Positions 1 to 16,404 of a stretch of DNA of 64,000 nt are shown in pieces (positions within the stretch are counted from its first letter, which is position 1; each line of letters begins with the position of its first letter). The stretch comes from Pardosa pseudoannulata (Eukaryota > Arthropoda > Arachnida > Araneae > Lycosidae). Location of the stretch: contig CM063503.1 of the NCBI GenBank assembly GCA_032207245.1, forward strand, positions 111,418,768 to 111,482,767. Direction: 5' to 3'. The notes beneath the pieces were generated by a model. The model searched no databases. It worked only from the letters and a program-made list of their open reading frames with translations, and was not told the origin of the DNA. A program made the position numbers and the translations under genes.

Positions 1-508
1 AATTATATATACAATGTTTAGAAAAATTATAAGATACAATGGACGTGGCTAAGAATTGCAGGCCATTATCACTAAATTGAAAGTTGTCCATTGGAGATAT
101 CGCTCTGATTTGATTAATTTTTATTGAGATAAATAGGAAAAATGATTTTAGAATTTGATAAATTATTAGACATAATATTAGATGTGAGTATTTGTTTTTT
201 AGTTGTTCTAAAATATAGCAGTAGAATGAAATTTGAAAATATATCTTTAATGAAAATTATCTTAATCTCGATGGCAGTTTTAATACAACTTGTACTTTTT
301 TAAATATTATATTAATATAATTGTAATTAATTTTATTTTGTACATTAAAATAGATGTTACTTTATAAGTTTCATTATTATTATAACCAGTTAATTTTTCC
401 AAACATTTTTAAATGATTAAATTTCTTAACCTATCAGATTTTCTTTTTATTAATATTTCGCACTCTTATTTCACTGAATTTTAGATCCTTAAATATCTAT
501 ATTTGTAA
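1..508. other. AT-rich intergenic sequence
   Basis: No gene, RNA or recognisable repeat is seen. The sequence is ordinary AT-rich DNA leading into the tandem repeat region. Confidence 0.6.
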
Positions 509-1183
509 ACCCAACAATACTCTCATTAAAAAACTTCATAGAAATTATGTTCCCCGTAGCATCAAACTAAAATATTTAATCTAATGATAAGCTGCTTTCA
601 GATCCTGCCTTTACTTATCATAATTATTCAATTTCTTTTATTTAAATTATCACTCGATTTGATAATAGTGAGAGAATTATATTAACTTGATTTAGCAGCA
701 TTGCAGTGCTTCAAAATTTATTACTACTTATGAGTAGGATACAAGTTATAAATAATGTTTGAAAAATTCACAGAAAAATCCTCAATTAATACAGTTTTAA
801 GAAAAATGAAATAGTTCATTTTCAGCAAAATAGGTACTTTGTTTCAGGCTTACCTAGAATCATAGAAAGTAATTTAATTTTTTTCCCGTATTTTATATCA
901 AAGGAATAGATTACAGTAATTTAATTCATTCTGAAGTTAAATTTGAGGTACCTATAAAATTTACATAATACAGGTAGAATTTACAAAATATGTCTGATAT
1001 TACATATTTCTATGAAAACTTTTTAACACATGCATCCCTTGAACCTCCATACTGTGAAACAAATGTCTCGAACAAGAGAATGCTCTCCGTCTCGATCTTA
1101 ACAGACATAATATTCGCAGTAATATCAGTACGATAAATATCTTCAGTGGTAAACATCCTACAAATTCTGTGCCTATAAATCAT

Positions 1184-3695
<2,512 letters not shown>

Positions 3696-3957
3696 CAGTG
3701 TTTCTCAACCTTTTAGTATTCACGGCCCAATTTTCAATCATAATTTTCATCGCGCCCCCCTCCCCACCGCGTACAATAAAATGTATACAATAATAATGTA
3801 TTTTGAGCATTATGGCGCTAAACCTGCACTACAACCTTAATTTTAAACTTTGCAAATTACCAAGAATACGGAAATTTATTGACATTTTGCAACACTGATA
3901 CTCAGCATTGAAAAAACAATAATCCTATGCCTTTTTATTGCTCTTGCGACCCGCCAT
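3696..3957. mobile_element. hAT-like terminal fragment
   Basis: The segment opens with CAGTGTTTCTCAACC, the terminal inverted repeat style of many hAT elements, followed by a 'CACGGCCCA' block. Near 3948 'GCGACCCGCC' resembles the sequence that usually sits just inside the opposite hAT end, but the matching GGTTGAGAAACACTG terminus is absent. I read it as a non-autonomous hAT element that has lost its right tip. The 8 bp before it (CATTAAAG) are the natural target, with no second copy found. No transposase remains. 3958-4204 after it is unassigned. Confidence 0.5.
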
Positions 3958-4204
3958 GTCGGGCATTCTCACGGTTTCGCGAGAAGTTTCGATTTGTCTG
4001 GAATTTGTCTGGTCAGCTTAAAAGTTAAGTTAGGAGCGTGCGCAGATGTGAACAAATGTTTTCTCATAGGGAGAAGGAGAAAGTTCTATGACGCCAATTT
4101 CAATTCCAGACAATCTCATTCGAGTCGATCCTTCTTATCGCTATTGAATCTATTCTTAATGTGTACGTTATATATATTTTCGTGTAATTGCAATTCACGG
4201 TATT

Positions 4205-6323
4205 AATAATCCAATTTATTATTTAAATTCCCACTCGAGTTAGTAAGAGCATAAAATTTATCTTATTCTCTCTTTCATGCTTCAAGGAGGTGATATTAGA
4301 TGTGTTTAGCATGTATTACAAGAATAACTCCATACAAAAAAAGTCATACTGTACATGTCTGAATTAAAAGTTTTCTAAAAGGAGATCATGATCAACATAA
4401 TAAATAATAATTCCTGATGAAAGTTTGCTATAAAAGAAAATCATTGACAATTCTATCGCAACTTGAATTTGAATATTTGATCAGATTTTAAAAACTTCAA
4501 ATCTGAAAGTTGTCGTTTGTTATTTCTTGAATGATATTTCACGGATTTTTTGATCGAAATTCCAACACCGGTATTAAATGTTCCGCAGCAGACTTATTAC
4601 TCGAGAGAATAGAAATAAGCAGGCGTAAGCGAGCATTAGAGTAGAAATCTCAACAAGTACACAGATCCTGTTCGAATCATGATTATCCAATTTCTCCCTT
4701 ATTTAAATTTTGGGTTCACTAGTACTGAAATAAATGATAGAAGCTTAAAATTGATGCTCCGGCAATATTAGTTGTAAGCAATATATTGGCTAAGATACAT
4801 ATTATAAAACATCACAAAAAATAACCTTAAAAGTTATAATATAAAGCAGTAGAATATTTTTAAAAAAGAGAAATGAATTCTTCTGCCTAGAAAATTTGTG
4901 TAGAAAACTACTGTGATAAAATGTTAATCTCCACTTTCCTTTTTACAGTTTAAACAAGTCTTTTTTATCTCACCTTCGTGTATGAGATTAGATTTATTAT
5001 GATAATATTTGCATTTTTAGTGCAACTCTAAAACAGATACTTTAAAATTGTCCGTTTAGCCTGTTATAAATTGCTTTTATTATATTTTATTCGTCATAAA
5101 TTGTTCTTTCATCAAAATGCTTCTGAAATGCAAAAAATAGCAAAATAGTTCATAAAGATCTCATTTCTTACTAGCTTGTTATAAAATGTGATATATTTTA
5201 TATATAAAAAAATATAAAATATGATTCCAAGATAGAGAAGCTATTATAAAACAGCAAAATAGTATGATTCATTTAAAAAAATGAATGAGGCAAACATACA
5301 GTCAAAATATTTGTGGAATTAAGTTTACAGTTAAGATTTTTAATATTTTAAAGAATTAAAGTAAAATAGTTTAGTTAAACAATTTTCATGATTTAAGAGT
5401 TTCACCAGAGTTGAAATAGTATCTTTTTATTTTCTCTAAAAATTAGTAATAGAGTGAAATCAAGATTTAAATGTTTTGTATAACTGCATTTTAATTATCA
5501 ATAAATATTTAAGAAATTAATGTTTAGAACAGAAAGAGATTTACGAGTAATTTGGATAAAAGAAGAAATTTTTCCTACTCTAAACCTAATTTTCGAAATT
5601 TATTCCTTAAAGTGGAATTTACTACATAGAATATCCACTCTAAAATTTCGAACACGAATGATATGTAGCATTTACGAAAGCCAAGAAAAAGTTACAATGC
5701 ATCATTCGGAAAAATGCTTTTGAAATGAAATTTTGTTTGCCTGAAAACTTTAACAATGTCTTTTTTTTTTTAAAATTCGTTGCAAATGATTGTTACACTT
5801 TGCAACCATTGAAAATCATTTAGCAATGCTTGTTTTTAAAAAATTTTCTGCTGACGACAAACTGAATATTTTATCCATTTCAAAATACTCCCGAAGGACT
5901 CTCAATGAGCAAGAAACCTTCATAACTTCACGGCAAGCGGCGAAACCAAAAGACAATTTAGTAATAAATCACTCTTTGAATTTTAGGAGTGGATGATGAG
6001 TTTTCTGCACTAAAAATATTTCGCATTATATAATATATATCTTTTGAAAATATATTATTTTCTTTGATATATATATACATATATAAATAAAAAAACTGAG
6101 AGTGTCTAATATTAAAAAAAAAAATATAAAAATAACATATATATTAAATATATATTTTTATAATTTTTTTTTTTATTTATATATTGTTTTAATTATATAT
6201 AAATATGTCGAAATGTATTTGGTGTTTTATTGTTTGTGTTTTTCAATTTTTTTTAATTTGACAGTAAATACTTACTTTAATACTCCATTTGGTTGTCTGA
6301 TGTGATTATACACTGCATTAAAG
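4205..6323 (+). repeat. Segmental duplication, copy B (deletion-rich)
   Basis: This copy is colinear with 1184-3695 but about 0.4 kb shorter. Most of that difference is the missing (TA)n tract. The rest is many one- to ten-base losses spread along the copy, with comparatively few clean substitutions. It includes degraded versions of tandem units 2 and 3. Either one copy has decayed with a strong deletion bias, or the copy derives from poorly corrected long reads. Confidence 0.8.
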
Positions 6324-6967
6324 TAAGAAACAAATAATTGTTTATACCTTCCTTTTCTCAACCTTTCTCACACTTTGACTTAATGGTAATTAGTAGATAT
6401 TTCATCTATAAAAACATTGGTGTTATTTGGTGTATTTTTATAATATAGAATTAATAAATTATTCCTCACTATAAACATATTTCATGAGTCTTAGAGAAAC
6501 AAATTTTAGTCGGCATAATAAATGTTAATAATGTTGAACAAACTGTTTCTCTCAATTGAATCCCATTCTTATTGTCTTAAATTTCTTTTATTTTCATAAT
6601 TATTACTATCGTGACATTAAAGTAAGAAACAAATAATTGTTTATACCTTCCTTTTCTCAACCTTTCTCACACTTTTAAGAAACAAATAATTGTTTATACC
6701 TTCCTTTTCTCAACCTTTCTCACACTTTGACTTAATGGTAATTAGTAGATATTTCATCTATAAAAACATTGGTGTTATTTGGTGTATTTTTATAATATAG
6801 AATTAATAAATTATTCCTCACTATAAACATATTTCATGAGTCTTAGAGAAACAAATTTTAGTCGGCATAATAAATGTTAATAATGTTGAACAAACTGTTT
6901 CTCTCAATTGAATCCCATTCTTATTGTCTTAAATTTCTTTTATTTTCATAATTATTACTATCGTGAC
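6317..6967 (+). repeat. Nested recent direct repeats (291 bp plus a 61-bp partial unit)
   Basis: Positions 6325-6615 recur at 6677-6967 with an offset of 352, and I see no mismatch by eye. Between them, 6616-6676 is a further partial copy of 6317-6377. The order is therefore full unit, truncated unit, full unit. Identity this high next to a highly diverged duplication means the event is very recent or an assembly artefact. Confidence 0.9.
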
Positions 6968-7659
6968 TAGAAGCTTCATAATCAATTTAATCTTTAGTAT
7001 CGGAATCTATTTCTTCATCTGATGTCTACCCAAGTCTAATATATTTCTAGGTATGTACGTTTCCGTCATGTTTGAAACACTATTGTAAATCATATATCCA
7101 CTATTAACGTAAAAACTCATTCACCATTGGAAATTTCTGTTTTAGTAATTTTAACAGGTGATCTGCTAGAAATTAATTCCTACATTTTACAAAAGAAAAT
7201 TACCCCTTGGTAGCAAGAAAAACTGAAAGAAAATCTTTTAAAAAGTTCCTGCTAAAAGGGTGGGTTTAAAATGCAGAATACATATTCTTGAATATAGAGT
7301 TCTATGTGCTTGTGGGGTTCAGTAACGAAGTGTGCCTGATCCTAGGTTAGGGAAAAACTTGAAAATGTTTGAAGATGTATGAAATTCAACATTTGAGGAA
7401 CTTCATTAGTTGTATTACATTATATAGTTTTATATTATGACATTTATTTTTGAGGGATGAAAAAGTGATTACATAAGTAATTATTAAGTTTTTAGTAGAA
7501 TTAAATAGAATATTTAAAAATGCTTTTTCCAACTTAATTTAAAGCCAATGGCTAAATTCTGATAAGTTCACACGAGAGTAAGTGTACCAGATGAATATTC
7601 ATTTATACCCTATGTAAGCTGCCTACCCTGACAGGTTAAGGGAGGGAATTGCCCACTAC
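6968..7659. other. AT-rich intergenic sequence
   Basis: No gene or recognisable element is seen. Confidence 0.55.
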
Positions 7660-7845
7660 GGTTTGTTAGTTGGTTTGGATCGATACAGACTTTTTCTTTA
7701 GCTACGCGCGGAATAATGAGACCAAAACCTACTGCTTAAATTATATTACAAACGACTACGAACAGCCTTGCCAACAGTGGACCGGTGTTCGAACCAGCAG
7801 ACACTGGAGCAGCGTCCTGCTTGTGCTGCTCACTAAAGAAAAATC
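7660..7845 (-). mobile_element. tRNA-derived SINE, family 1 (diverged copy)
   Basis: On the minus strand the segment aligns along its length with the intact SINE at 32726-32902. It has a tRNA-like head with a B-box-like 'GGTTCGAACACC', the body block around 'AAGCAGTAGGTTTTGGTCTCATTA', here split by divergence, and the 'AACCAA'-type tail. It is well diverged, so this is an old insertion. Small open frames here are incidental. Confidence 0.65.
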
Positions 7846-10496
7846 TGTTTCCAAATTTAATAGCGGTCAAACTAGGTTTCGGTGCCCTTCAGTTTCTTAA
7901 GGTTAGTTCTTCTTTGGTACAAATATCACATAGACTGCAAAGGGACAACATATCCAAACATCTATCTACTCTAAATGAACTTAGTATCTGTAGTAATATT
8001 ACATTAATGCTGGCAAATATTTTCTGCAAGTAATAGTCAAGTAGGAAATAATGTTACCAAACAGACAGCAAGATTTTGAAATGCCCCATCTTTGTTTAGG
8101 GAACTAAATAATTATAGCGGAGACCTATGACCTGGTAGAGAAGACCCAGCAAGGTACAATGAGCCAGATTCACAGTTAGTCGTAGTCTGGAGGTTTCGAC
8201 CAACAGTATTTAGAAAGTCTCTGAAATTATGGGCCAATCATGAACAATGAGAGGGAATTCGATAACGGAATCTTATGGTAAGCATTTGCCCAAAAATTAA
8301 TATATATAAGAAGGAAAAACACAATGACAAGAGCGATTGCAGATAGATGTCTTTAATTTTCCAGTGACGGGAATAATGATAGTTTTCACCCTTTGTTCCA
8401 AAAAGATACCGTAGATTTGCTAAACTCTCTGGATATGCTCGACAACAGCATGACTACAACAAACCGTTCATTCCTCTTGCAGAGTCTCAGTTTTCGGAAA
8501 CACACTCATGCTAAATTTACAATACTTGAAATTACCTCACCACCCTTGATTCTTAATACTTTTGCAAAATTTGATTACATTAAAGATCTGTAAGTTAAAT
8601 CTTTTCATATTTTTTATTCCGAAAACATATCTGTTACATAAATAAATAAGGGAGTATGCAGCTTAAAATAAGTAAATTTTAATTTTACTGTTAGAGCTTG
8701 AAGAATACTAAAGCTATTTTATCCACAGTTTTAAAAGTGAATGAAGTCTAGAGGCTAGAATGTCATAGTCAGGAAAAAACATTCTTTCAATTTATGTAAC
8801 ATTTTGCGTAGACCTTTCATAAATATTGAACAGAAGTAAAACTGGCGCATTCAAAGTCTCTCAAGCATTAATCTTGAAATAAGAGAAAGATCAACACAAT
8901 GAAGCCATTTTATCTATGTATAACAAAAATTGTGAAAAGCAGAAACGCAACACAGCTTGAATAAATTGCTACGTGATATGCATATCAGAGGGTCTAACGA
9001 ATCTCATTCTAAAAGTGTACCTTAAACCTTGCTAAAACTTTTATGCCTACATTTATTGTCTATAATTCGTCCGTAAAGGACTTCTGTTAGCTGAGTGATA
9101 CAAAGACATGTGTTTGCAAATAGTATGCATGTTTTTTCGTTTACATGAAGGACTTGAAATGAATAAGACTGAAATAATGAGGATATCACTAAATGTATGG
9201 GAAAACAAACAGATTTTTATACAAATGAGTATGTATGTTTACACAAATAATAATGTTAATTTAAATAATTGCGAGTAATTTATATTTATGGTATTTTGGA
9301 AAGTAAACTTGAAAGAAAAATATTTAAGCAGTAAGATAATTTATCAAAGGCAAACATGTTATAATCTATCAATATATCTATGAATGTTTTGCTTTTATAT
9401 ATTAGCTGCCCTGTTAGATAGGCTATTATATTCATGTATTTTAGACAAATATTTATACAAATATGTCTTCAATGACATTCAGGAGAATAACTCCTGGTAT
9501 ATATTAGTAAAGATGTCACATTTCTATACATACACACTGCCTCAACAATGTGACATAATGATTATAACCAGAAACGTTGCATTTGCAATTATTATTACCT
9601 TTCTACCAATTAATGGAAAATGTAACTCTCTACAGGAAGTGTGTTAGAATAACTTCCTTCACTTGAGAAAATTCATATGCCTTTCTTAGAATTTTCTATA
9701 AATAATTTCGAATAATAGCTCTTTCTTAATGTTTGAAGTTTTCACTGCTAAACGTCAGAGAAACTCCAAACGGAAGACAATGAATTTTCTTATTTTATAC
9801 AAAATAGAATGTTGTCTAGAACTGTATCTATTTACAATCATGCATTTACACATTTTACAAATATACATGTCCAGGGAAATACTCAAACTTAATTTTTAAA
9901 AAATATTGCTTTTTTTTTTTTACTTTTGACAGAAGAATAGCTTGAATCCTGGAATGAATCTTGTTGATGGCATGGGTAATCATAGCCATTTAAGCAGCAA
10001 TTAGCCATTGTGTAACAAAACGTTGACCTTCGTGATCCATATCAAATCAAATTAAGCTATTTTGGACACCCGGCCTAGTTCGGGCATTTACATGCCTAAA
10101 ATTATTCATTAAATAAAGATAAAACAAAAAAGTGAAAGAAAATTTAGTTGTGTTTTGTAAATAATGGACAGTATGTGGTATATTTGCAATGCACAAAAAC
10201 TTTCAACTATATAGTGATTTACTTTTATAGTTCATTTCATAATCTTTTTTCCTTTATACATGCATTATTTAAAGTCCATGAGGACTTTATATGTACAAAC
10301 TTTATGTAAGATATTTTAAACATAACCCCTTTACAGCCATGAAAAATTTTAATATATATTTTTAAAACATGTTTAATGTGACAAATAAAAGAAACAAAAT
10401 TTAAAAATCCATTAATCATTTTTTTAAATCAGCTGAAGGTTTTTTTTCTAATTTATAGGTAGATTATTATGTCCGAAATTATCACTAAGAAAATTA
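7846..10496. other. AT-rich intergenic sequence
   Basis: No gene is supported. Around 8040-8290 and 10020-10090 the sequence is somewhat less AT-rich and may be old, unrecognised transposon debris. The short open frames carry no recognisable motif. Confidence 0.5.
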
Positions 10497-10682
10497 TCGT
10501 CTGTATTTCGTTTGGCGAGCCAAGGTCTACTGATTTGCCATTGATAGCTAACGAAACCAGGACCTACTGCTTATAATGGATTCCGATTGGCTACGAAGAT
10601 CCATGCCAGGAGCTGGATTCGAATCCACAAACTCCGGTACCGAAGAGGAGTGCTCTGCCACTCGGTCGTCGTTTGGCTTCCC
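10497..10682 (-). mobile_element. tRNA-derived SINE, family 1
   Basis: Read on the minus strand, the head contains an A-box-like 'GACCGAGTGGCAGAGCA' and a B-box-like 'GGATTCGAATCC'. The conserved body follows ('CATGGATCTTCGTAGCC', then 'AAGCAGTAGGTCCTGGTTTC'). The tRNA-like 5' part lies at the high-coordinate end. The tail is more diverged than in the copy at 32726. No clear target duplication was found. Confidence 0.75.
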
Positions 10683-13600
10683 TATATTAAAAGTAAGGTT
10701 TTAAAAAATTGCTTTCAAACTTTGCTGTTTCATTTTGAAATTGTTTCATAGTTTATATAAAAAGGATTTTCAATCCCGAAAAATTAAGAATGCACTAAAT
10801 GAAATTAAGGGGTAATTTAAGGACATCTATTTAAAGAACACGGTACTGTCTGGATTTTTCCTTTTTTTCCAATATCCATCACCTTTTCATATCAGCAATT
10901 CTGGTTCATAGAATTAATTGCAGCAATTCGGGTCACACAAAATCTTGTGTTTAAGTTAAAGGTGGTTTGGAAGTCAATGATCTATTACTTACCTGACGGC
11001 TTATGAGATCAAGGCTTGAAGCTCATGCTCAGAGGCTAGGTAATACATCTCAGCAGTCAGATGCGAACATGTAGACTCCGGAATCAATATTATAAAACGA
11101 GATATTAAGAGACCTTTTCCAGTGCATAAAAACTTCAACTTGCAAAACACGTGGGCAAATCGACTCATTTTGCACAACAAATCAGTGTTTCAATCAACTT
11201 CACTGTTTTTGTAGATCTAAGAACTAATGCATTCTTTTAATACCTTAATTATCAAGATTTACAAAAAAGTGAAAAAAAAATAATCGGCTATTTGTATGAT
11301 GATTGTAGAAATCTTAGCGTTTTAAAATATTCAGAATATGTGATATCGCAAACTGAAGAAAAGGAGTTTAAAAATTTCTCTGAGAGAAAAAATACTTTTA
11401 AATATAATTATATTCCATTAAAATTATTTTCAACAGTAATAAAATGTACTATTGGTTTTAACAAGAAATATCAATGTTAGGAACTTAAAAAATTATTTTA
11501 AAAGCAGATGTTGTATCCACCCGTAAAATGCACTAAAATTATTTTCAACTGTACAAATTTTATCGATGCGCAGTATTTTATGACCAGCAAATGGGGATCA
11601 CAGCACGTAATTGGCAATTTGACTCCCGATAAAGCATTTGAAGATTCTGCACATTTCACAAATATATATTTTAACTCTATAATTCCTATTAATTTGAATG
11701 TATACGACGTTAGAGGTTGATGTTTCCGAAAGCTTAGGACCACATGCATGGAAAATAAAACTCAAATAAACTAAACAAACATTTCTAATATTATCTATTA
11801 TAAAATAATAAGCCAATACGTATTAAAAGAACGTGTTATGAAGTTATATAGGATTTTACTCTAACAAAATTTTCCTAACAGTGTTGAATGGGTAGTGCAC
11901 TTTTCTTTCGTCTTAACAGTTAGTGGAGCTTTGCGAATTAGTTCAAACTGTAAAAAAGTGTTGAATAATTTTCTGTTAAGTAAACTATAATGTCTTTTAA
12001 TGTTCGAAAAACCTCCATTTGAAATTTCTCTCAATAAAGAATAATATATATTATTACATTTCTTTTGGCACTTGTGAAAGAGAGTTTTTGTTGTTTTGAA
12101 AAGAAAAGATGTATTGAAATTCAAACCATACAAGCAAGAAAAATCTCTTTTATTGTATTTCAACAAACATATCTTTACTTTTCTCTAAAATAAGAAAACT
12201 AAACTTGAAATAAAAAGGAGCAGAGATCTGAAACTGTCCAGGGAACTTATTAGAAAGTAAAAAGAGATCGTATAGTGGAAAAAAGGTCTTCTCCTTAAAA
12301 AAAAGTTGAGAGTTATAAAATGATTGACACTTAAATGCTTTACAATACCTCGGAGGTAACTAGAAAAGTATTAATTTTTATCAAACGCTGCTAATGTTTT
12401 TCATTTACACTTCATTATTACTTTCTTTGGAATCGAATGCTAAATCTCACATTCAGGTAAAAAAATTGTCAAACTGGTTTAACTCCAAACTCTGATTATT
12501 TATTTATTTACCCAATTATGTAAAAATATTTATTTTATTTTTTAAAAAATATTGTCAAAAATGTTTAAATAGTGAAAATGTATTTAAAAAATTCAAAAGT
12601 ATTTTTACACTTATGTTATACAAATCCTTTCATTTCTAACTGTGATCCATTCTAATTTCTAAGATGAAGTTTTTAAATTATCTTACTTAAATATTTTTCA
12701 GATTAAATAAATCATAAAAACGCATTGATATTTTTTTACCGTTGTGTCTGAAAATTAGGCAATAATTTTCATAATATTTAATATGAAATAAATGTTTTTA
12801 ATGCAATTTGGTAGATTTAAAGCTTTTAACAATATCTAATGCCAAGTTCCTGTGAAAGTAATTTGTTTCTATGTAAAAAACATTAATTTGAAAGAAATTA
12901 CTTCTTTACGAATATTAGACTACTACAAGTATTAAGTTAAATATCTTTAAACTAGTTTCCAGTTTCTAATATTTTAAATTAGGTAGTACATAATGTAGAG
13001 TATATCATGTTTTCTTTAACTACACATGTTTGTTCATGCCATAAAGTGTACACAGTATTACACAGTATCATCATTAATTTTCAATAGCGTTCGAGGAAAT
13101 TTCTTTAAATCTTTACTATTGGAGTTATTTCATTGAATTGATAAATGACTCTGTATATAGGAAACGTATCTATAAATTCTTGAAAATTACTCTTTTTTGA
13201 AAGGTTTTTTTTTAATCTTTGGAGTTTACAGAAAGCTGACATATTTTGTATTTTATTGACAATATTAATCTGAAACGTAAGAAAAAATATCTTACTAAGC
13301 TCAAACTGTGCATTAACTTTCAAAGTAAATCGATAAAAATATTTCATGTGATTATTTTTTTTCTTGTACGAATACTTTATTTTTCCATAGTTTGTCTCTT
13401 AAACATATCCTAAATATTTTGGCTCGAGATATACCTAATTATTCTGATATTTTATCCTAGATAGTAAGGAGATCCTATTCATTTAGATTTCAGGTATCTT
13501 ATAGATTTTAACATCAATTCTTTTCATATATTGTTTAATTGTTCTTATATGAAATACGATAAAACATTTGGGAATGTTACTTTTGTAAAACTTCACTGAG

Positions 13601-14205
13601 TTATATGACTTATATATTGTTGCACATATGTTTATAAAAGTAAAGGTATAAAATGACTTCCGTATTGAGCTTCTATTCTTTTGCAAAATATCCGTAGAGT
13701 TTTCATACGTCTAGAGTATATATTATTAGTATGTAAGTGTTTTAGAACCACTTCAAAACACTTCAGAATATTTCGAATATAGAAGTATTCTCATTTTCGG
13801 GAATTTAAATTGGAATGCTAATTGGAGGAAATGTTCCAACATTAAAATCTATAACTAGGAGACAACTGGGATTTATTATACGCTGCATACTAGAGTGAAA
13901 CCAATTTAGATGATGTATATAGTTATTTTAAAATTTTTAAACCAAGTACTTTTTAAACTATTCTGTATTTTAAAACAGTGTTACATGTGATTCAACTAAC
14001 ACTAATTTTCTTGAAAAAGTTAATTTAAGAATTTATTGATTTATATTTTCCATACTTACATTCTACTATTACACAGAATTGTCCTACTAATAATAATAAT
14101 AAATATATAAGTAGAGAGAATAAGTAGAGAGAAATTAACATGAATAAAACATACCCAGAGTGAAGTCTTATTATGAATGGAATGTGAACGTCAATGGTAT
14201 AACTA
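10683..14205. other. AT-rich intergenic sequence
   Basis: No gene or classifiable element is seen. Positions about 10900-11110 are slightly more GC-rich and could be relic repeat sequence. Open frames here are short and low in complexity. Confidence 0.5.
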
Positions 14206-14453
<248 letters not shown>

Positions 14454-14578
14454 CTTTAGAAAAAATATTGGCTGCTAAAATAGTATTAAAATAGAGTAAA
14501 TCTTTAAGGAATAATTTTAATATCATTTAAAAACCTAAAAGATATTTAAGTAAAAAAGAAAAATATTCCGTAGCGCTG

Positions 14579-14608
14579 TTTTTGTTTTGTTTTGTTTTTG
14601 TTTTTGTT
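14579..14608. repeat. (TTTTG)n-type microsatellite
   Basis: A short run alternates TTTTG and TTTTTG units. Confidence 0.8.
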
Positions 14609-15620
14609 AAGATTTTATATTCTACTACTGTGAAATAGAATTTCACAATTTCACATTTGCATCACACCCGCCATTTCTCTTTTCTATTTAATAGCAGAAA
14701 AAGATTAAGTTAAAACAAAATATTTTTTAACTTCCTTAACTGAATCAGTAATGCGAAATAAAACTATTCTCCGAGGAATCCACACATTCCACTGCATTTC
14801 CAGTTTTAAAAGCATGCAGATATCTTTAAATGTACGCATGGAAAAAAATATTTGAATCTGGCTATATTTAAAAGGAAATAAATATTGTTGAAAAAACAGA
14901 AACGTTTAAAAGTGTCACTTATGCATGTAACTAGAAATATTATTATGACATTGCTTATGACAATAAGGGTGTTTACGCTTTTGTTCTTAAATAATTGGAT
15001 TACTATTAATTTAAAAAGAATGCTTAAGAAACATAATTTCTTCAAGGGCATAGCTATTTTTAGTATGGTGAGGGGAAATGGGGGAGAAGCTAGCAAGAGA
15101 TTAGTGAAAATAAGAGTAAACAACAGATACAGTTATTTATATTTCCACAAATGAATATTGTGTGGTGCAATAAATAACACTGGGGAACAAAATTAAAATG
15201 ACTTTTTTTTTGCAACCAAAGTAAAATACCTGATCATAATAGAGTATTTCATGCCAAATTCTAATATGCAAGAAGTTTTTCTCCCTTTCTCCAAATGTTT
15301 TTTGTGCTAGCTAAGTATATTGTGAAATGAATCAGTATATATTTACTCATGCTTGATATTATTCAATTTATCTAAAATGATAGCGTTTGGTGGTTTTCTT
15401 CGATGTTCACTCTCTCGAAGATATTCATAAATGTTCAAAACAATAATCGGCTAGTATTCTTACCCTATATTTTTTTACTACAGCTGAAATTTATTAGTAA
15501 AATTTTACACAGTTCTTCAATGACAGAATTAGTTGTCCGGTAAAATTTCTCGATGACGGTAAAAGTCATTTATTTTCAGAAAAATATTATATCCTATTTT
15601 TTTAATAACTCTATTAATAG
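14609..15620. other. AT-rich intergenic sequence
   Basis: No gene is supported. Overlapping open frames on both strands near 14806-15154 have no recognisable domain and look like chance. Confidence 0.5.
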
Positions 15621-15680
15621 ATTAGTAGATATTTTAAGTAATTAGTTCATATTTTAAGCAATTAGTAGATATTTTAAGTT
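15621..15680 (+). repeat. Minisatellite, 3 x 20 bp
   Basis: Three exact-length units of the form ATTAGTAGATATTTTAAGTA lie head to tail. The middle unit differs at a few positions (ATTAGTTCAT...). Confidence 0.85.
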
Positions 15681-15808
15681 TGGAATAACATCTTTCTCGA
15701 ATTCCGTGATGATATTTCAATGGGGTTTAATAAAGTTAGAAATTTTACCTCTATAAGTAAAATCTTATGTGGAGGCCTCAATTTACCTCCTTGATTTTAA
15801 GATCGCTT

Positions 15809-15950
15809 TGGTTTGGAGTTTGTTTTGGAGTGCTACAGTCTACTTTTTGCAACACGAGGGCTAATGAGACCTGCACGTACTGCTTAAAGCCCATTCCGAA
15901 CGGCTAAGAACATCCATGCCATAGTTAAGATCGATTACATGGGTAATTTT
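15809..15950 (-). mobile_element. tRNA-derived SINE, family 1, head degraded
   Basis: The tail and body match the family 1 copy at 32726-32902 closely: the minus-strand equivalents of 'GGAGTGCTACAGTCTAC', 'TTTTTGCAACACGAGGGCTA' and 'GGCTAAGAACATCCATG'. The tRNA-like promoter head is degraded or missing beyond about 15930, so this copy is probably 5'-truncated. Confidence 0.8.
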
Positions 15951-16404
15951 TGCCCTTTGGATAGAGAAATGCAGTAAAATTTTTATCCAGTTTTGGTAAA
16001 AACTCAACTCTAGATGAAGAAGAAAAAAAGAAATATATATCAGAATAATGGTTATGGAGTAATATTTATCTAACCAGATATAAATGATTTACAATCTGGC
16101 TATTCATTTTTGATGTAATGATTTCATATGCCTTCCCAAACACAACATAATTTTTAAAAGCCAAAAATAAAATCATTTTTAATACAACGACTTTTAAATC
16201 TCAACATATAATTCTAAGTTTTAAATCATATCTGTAATTTTTTCTAATATAATTACCATAATTACGTCAGTTTCTTCTTTTTGTTCTTACAATGGAACAG
16301 ACGGAAATTTATTGATATTGTACAGTATTACAGATTTCATGCTAATTTTAAATGCGTTATTGACTGTCTTCATTCAATTTTTATGTTCCTGAACCAATTT
16401 AAAA
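15951..16404. other. AT-rich intergenic sequence
   Basis: No gene or recognisable element is seen. Confidence 0.5.

Noticed and set aside
3994..4206. 70-codon open frame after the hAT fragment
   Set aside because: No recognisable motif; it lies in rearranged sequence at the duplication junction.
6340..6380. Possible second hAT end ('TTTCTCAACCTTTCTCAC') in copy B
   Set aside because: It lacks the leading CAGTG and the following blocks; similarity to 3700 is limited to a pyrimidine-rich string.
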